A stretch of 6,123 nt of DNA from positions 1 through 6,123 of the forward strand of contig CALCHA010000063.1 in the NCBI GenBank assembly GCA_937901265.1, written 5' to 3'. The notes beneath the pieces were generated by a model, which was not told the origin of the DNA, made no database searches, and was given only the letters and a program-made list of their open reading frames with translations. Numbering within the stretch: position 1 is the stretch's first letter; every line of letters starts with the position of its first letter. The DNA is from an uncultured Phycisphaerales bacterium. Its GTDB lineage: Bacteria; Planctomycetota; Phycisphaerae; WQYP01. Below, piece by piece: positions 4,551 through 6,123 of this stretch. Both the position numbers and the translations under genes were made by a program.

Positions 4551-6123
4551 ATGATGCCATTGCGTCGGTGGGTGGTGGGGCTGGTGGTGTTGGCTGGAGC
4601 AGTGATGCCAGCCCTGGCGCAGCAGCAGCAGCAGCGCGGGGTGGATCTCCATTGGCTGGAAGCGGTGCCGCAGGCGCCGCTGGGGGTGCAATGGGGCGTG
4701 CCCTGGCCGAAGGGGGCGGTGCAGAAGAGCGATGGGCTGGTGCTCAAGGGCGCCAATGGGGCGGCGATCCCGATGCAGTCGTGGCCGCTGGCCTACTGGC
4801 CGGATGGATCGATCAAGTGGAGCGGGTGCGCGATCAGCGGGCCGACCCCGGGGGAAGGGCCATTCACCGTCAGTGTCGGGTCCGCGGTGTTGCCGGCGCG
4901 GGCGCTGGTGGCGGTGGACCACGCGGATGCCGTGGAGGTGGACACCGGCGTGCTCAAGGCGCGCTTTCCCAAAAGCGGACCGTTCCTCGTGGATTCTCTG
5001 ATCATCGGCCAGCGGACGGTGGCGGACAAGGGGGAGCTCATACTGGAGGTCGAGGACCGCTCCGAACAGGCGGCAGGGATTCTCAAGACCGTGGGCTACA
5101 CCAGCAAGGTGACCAAGGTGACGCTGGAGCAGGCGGGGCCGCTGCGCGCCGTGGTGAAGGTGGAGGGGGTGCATGTGATGGACAAGGGCGACCGCACGCT
5201 CTTGCCCTTCGTCATGCGGTTCTACCTCTATTCCGGGGTTGGGACGATGCGGATGGTGCACTCGTTTATCTTCGACGGAGATCAGGAGAAGGATTTCATC
5301 AAGGGAATGGGGATCCGCTTTTCTGTGCCCTTCCAGGAGGAACTGCACAATCGGCATATCCGCTTTTCGGGGGATGGAACGGGCGTCTGGTGCCAGCCGG
5401 TGCGGCTCTTGCCCGGATACCGCAACGCCCTGAGCGCGGATCAATATGCGGCCCATCTGGCGGGGCAGCGGATGCCCAACATGGACCAGCTTCCGAATCG
5501 CACCGCCATGGAGTCGGTCGCCGTCTACGACGACTACAAGCTGACGCAGCTCTCGCCAAAAGGTTTCACCATCGCCAAGCGGACGACGGACAAGAGCTCG
5601 TGGCTGCATGTCAATGATGGCGGCCGGTCGCTGGGGTTGGCGGTGCTGGGGGATGTGTCGGGCGGTATCGCGGTGGGGGTGAAAGATTTCTGGGAACGCT
5701 ATCCGGCGTCCATGGAGATCAACCATGCGACCACGGCCGAGGGGCAGCTCACGATGTGGCTCTGGTCGCCCGATGGCGATGCCATGGACATGCGGACCTA
5801 CGACACGGGACCGCACGGGCTGCAGACGAACTATGAAGACTGGAAGCCGGGCTGGGGCACCGCCGATGGCGTTGCCCACACGGCGGATCTGACGCTGTAC
5901 GCTTTTGACGCCATTCCCTCCGATGCCGCGCTGGTGAGCATGGCCAGGGCGGCGGCAGCACCGCCGGTGCTCGTGGCGACGCCGCAATATTACCACTCGA
6001 TCCCCACCTTCGGCGTGTGGAGCCTGCCCGACCGTTCGACGCCAACGCTGACATGGGTCGAGGATCAGCTCGATCAGCTCTACACGTTTTATCACGGTCA
6101 GGTCGAGGAGCGGGGGTGGTACG
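4551..6123 (+). CDS. Secreted PL26/YetA-like exo-rhamnogalacturonan lyase family protein (C-terminus cut by window)
   Basis: The reading frame is open for 524 codons to the right edge; relatives are much longer, so at least a third is missing. A signal peptide is clear: basic RR at 5-6, a hydrophobic core at 7-19, and probable cleavage after PALA at residue 23. Five glutamines, encoded by a (CAG)5 tract at 4620-4634, follow. The mature start, APLGVQWGVPWPKG (42-55), and SWPLAYWPDGSIKW (77-90) are hallmarks of the PcRGLX/YetA-like RIFT-barrel first domain. A beta-rich second region follows, with FYLYSGVGTMRMVHSFIFDG and later SLGLAVLGDVSGG and KDFWERYPASME. The last residues, VEERGWYG, appear to start the helical third domain. 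PcRGLX of Penicillium removes disaccharide units from rhamnogalacturonan I by beta-elimination; many bacterial homologues are uncharacterised, so the exact substrate is inferred. An in-frame ATG at 4536 would add five residues. It is 94 bases after the JAMM gene, with no functional link. Confidence 0.82.
   Translation, partial: MMPLRRWVVGLVVLAGAVMPALAQQQQQRGVDLHWLEAVPQAPLGVQWGVPWPKGAVQKSDGLVLKGANGAAIPMQSWPLAYWPDGSIKWSGCAISGPTPGEGPFTVSVGSAVLPARALVAVDHADAVEVDTGVLKARFPKSGPFLVDSLIIGQRTVADKGELILEVEDRSEQAAGILKTVGYTSKVTKVTLEQAGPLRAVVKVEGVHVMDKGDRTLLPFVMRFYLYSGVGTMRMVHSFIFDGDQEKDFIKGMGIRFSVPFQEELHNRHIRFSGDGTGVWCQPVRLLPGYRNALSADQYAAHLAGQRMPNMDQLPNRTAMESVAVYDDYKLTQLSPKGFTIAKRTTDKSSWLHVNDGGRSLGLAVLGDVSGGIAVGVKDFWERYPASMEINHATTAEGQLTMWLWSPDGDAMDMRTYDTGPHGLQTNYEDWKPGWGTADGVAHTADLTLYAFDAIPSDAALVSMARAAAAPPVLVATPQYYHSIPTFGVWSLPDRSTPTLTWVEDQLDQLYTFYHGQVEERGWY

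Noticed and set aside
3824..4756. N-terminal extension of the moeB-like frame to a start at 4756
   Set aside because: It runs antisense through the JAMM gene and the start of the PL26-like gene; the ATG at 3823 has a ribosome-binding site, an upstream -10 box, and the normal family N-terminus.
4533..6095. A 520-codon minus-strand open frame
   Set aside because: It is antisense to the PL26-like gene, rich in His/Arg/Pro, with no domain signature.

Overview
The window is GC-rich DNA from a Gram-negative-type bacterium. My best guess is the PVC group (Verrucomicrobiota, or possibly Planctomycetota). This rests on a DUF6655-type lipoprotein, an AsmA-like envelope protein, an exo-rhamnogalacturonan-lyase-like (PL26 / YetA-like) secreted protein, and GAACGCC-type heptamer repeats between genes. 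The taxonomic call is inference; no rRNA or strict marker gene is present.

Layout. (1) Positions 1-1401, minus strand: a two-gene unit. A small lipoprotein (DUF6655-like) comes first, followed 18 bases later by a membrane-anchored AsmA-like protein that runs off the left edge. (2) Positions 1402-1673: a divergent intergenic region with a plausible sigma70-type promoter on each strand. (3) Positions 1674-2253, plus strand, by eye more A/T-rich than its neighbours: a 63-residue protein of unknown function whose 3' end overlaps a small DUF6036-like nucleotidyltransferase by 59 bases. The pair looks like a toxin-antitoxin-type accessory module, and the first gene appears to be leaderless (TATAAT, six bases, ATG). 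(4) Positions 2254-2602: a non-coding gap holding an inverted-repeat pair whose two ends are themselves palindromic, possibly a short mobile or REP-like element. (5) Positions 2603-4456: divergently transcribed genes for a MoeB/ThiF-type E1-like adenylyltransferase fused to a rhodanese domain (minus) and a JAMM/MPN+ metallopeptidase (plus). This enzyme set is known from ubiquitin-like sulfur-carrier pathways such as mycobacterial MoeZ-CysO-Mec+, but no carrier protein gene is visible here. (6) Positions 4457-4535: a four-copy heptamer repeat and a small hairpin. (7) Position 4551 to the right edge, plus strand: a secreted PL26/YetA-like polysaccharide-active protein, cut by the window end just as its third domain begins.

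The modules look functionally independent: envelope biogenesis, a putative defence or TA-like pair, sulfur transfer, and pectin (rhamnogalacturonan) degradation. I see no CRISPR array, phage gene, transposase, tRNA or rRNA. The best leads for something undescribed are the small-protein/nucleotidyltransferase pair with its leaderless start, and the palindrome-ended element beside it.
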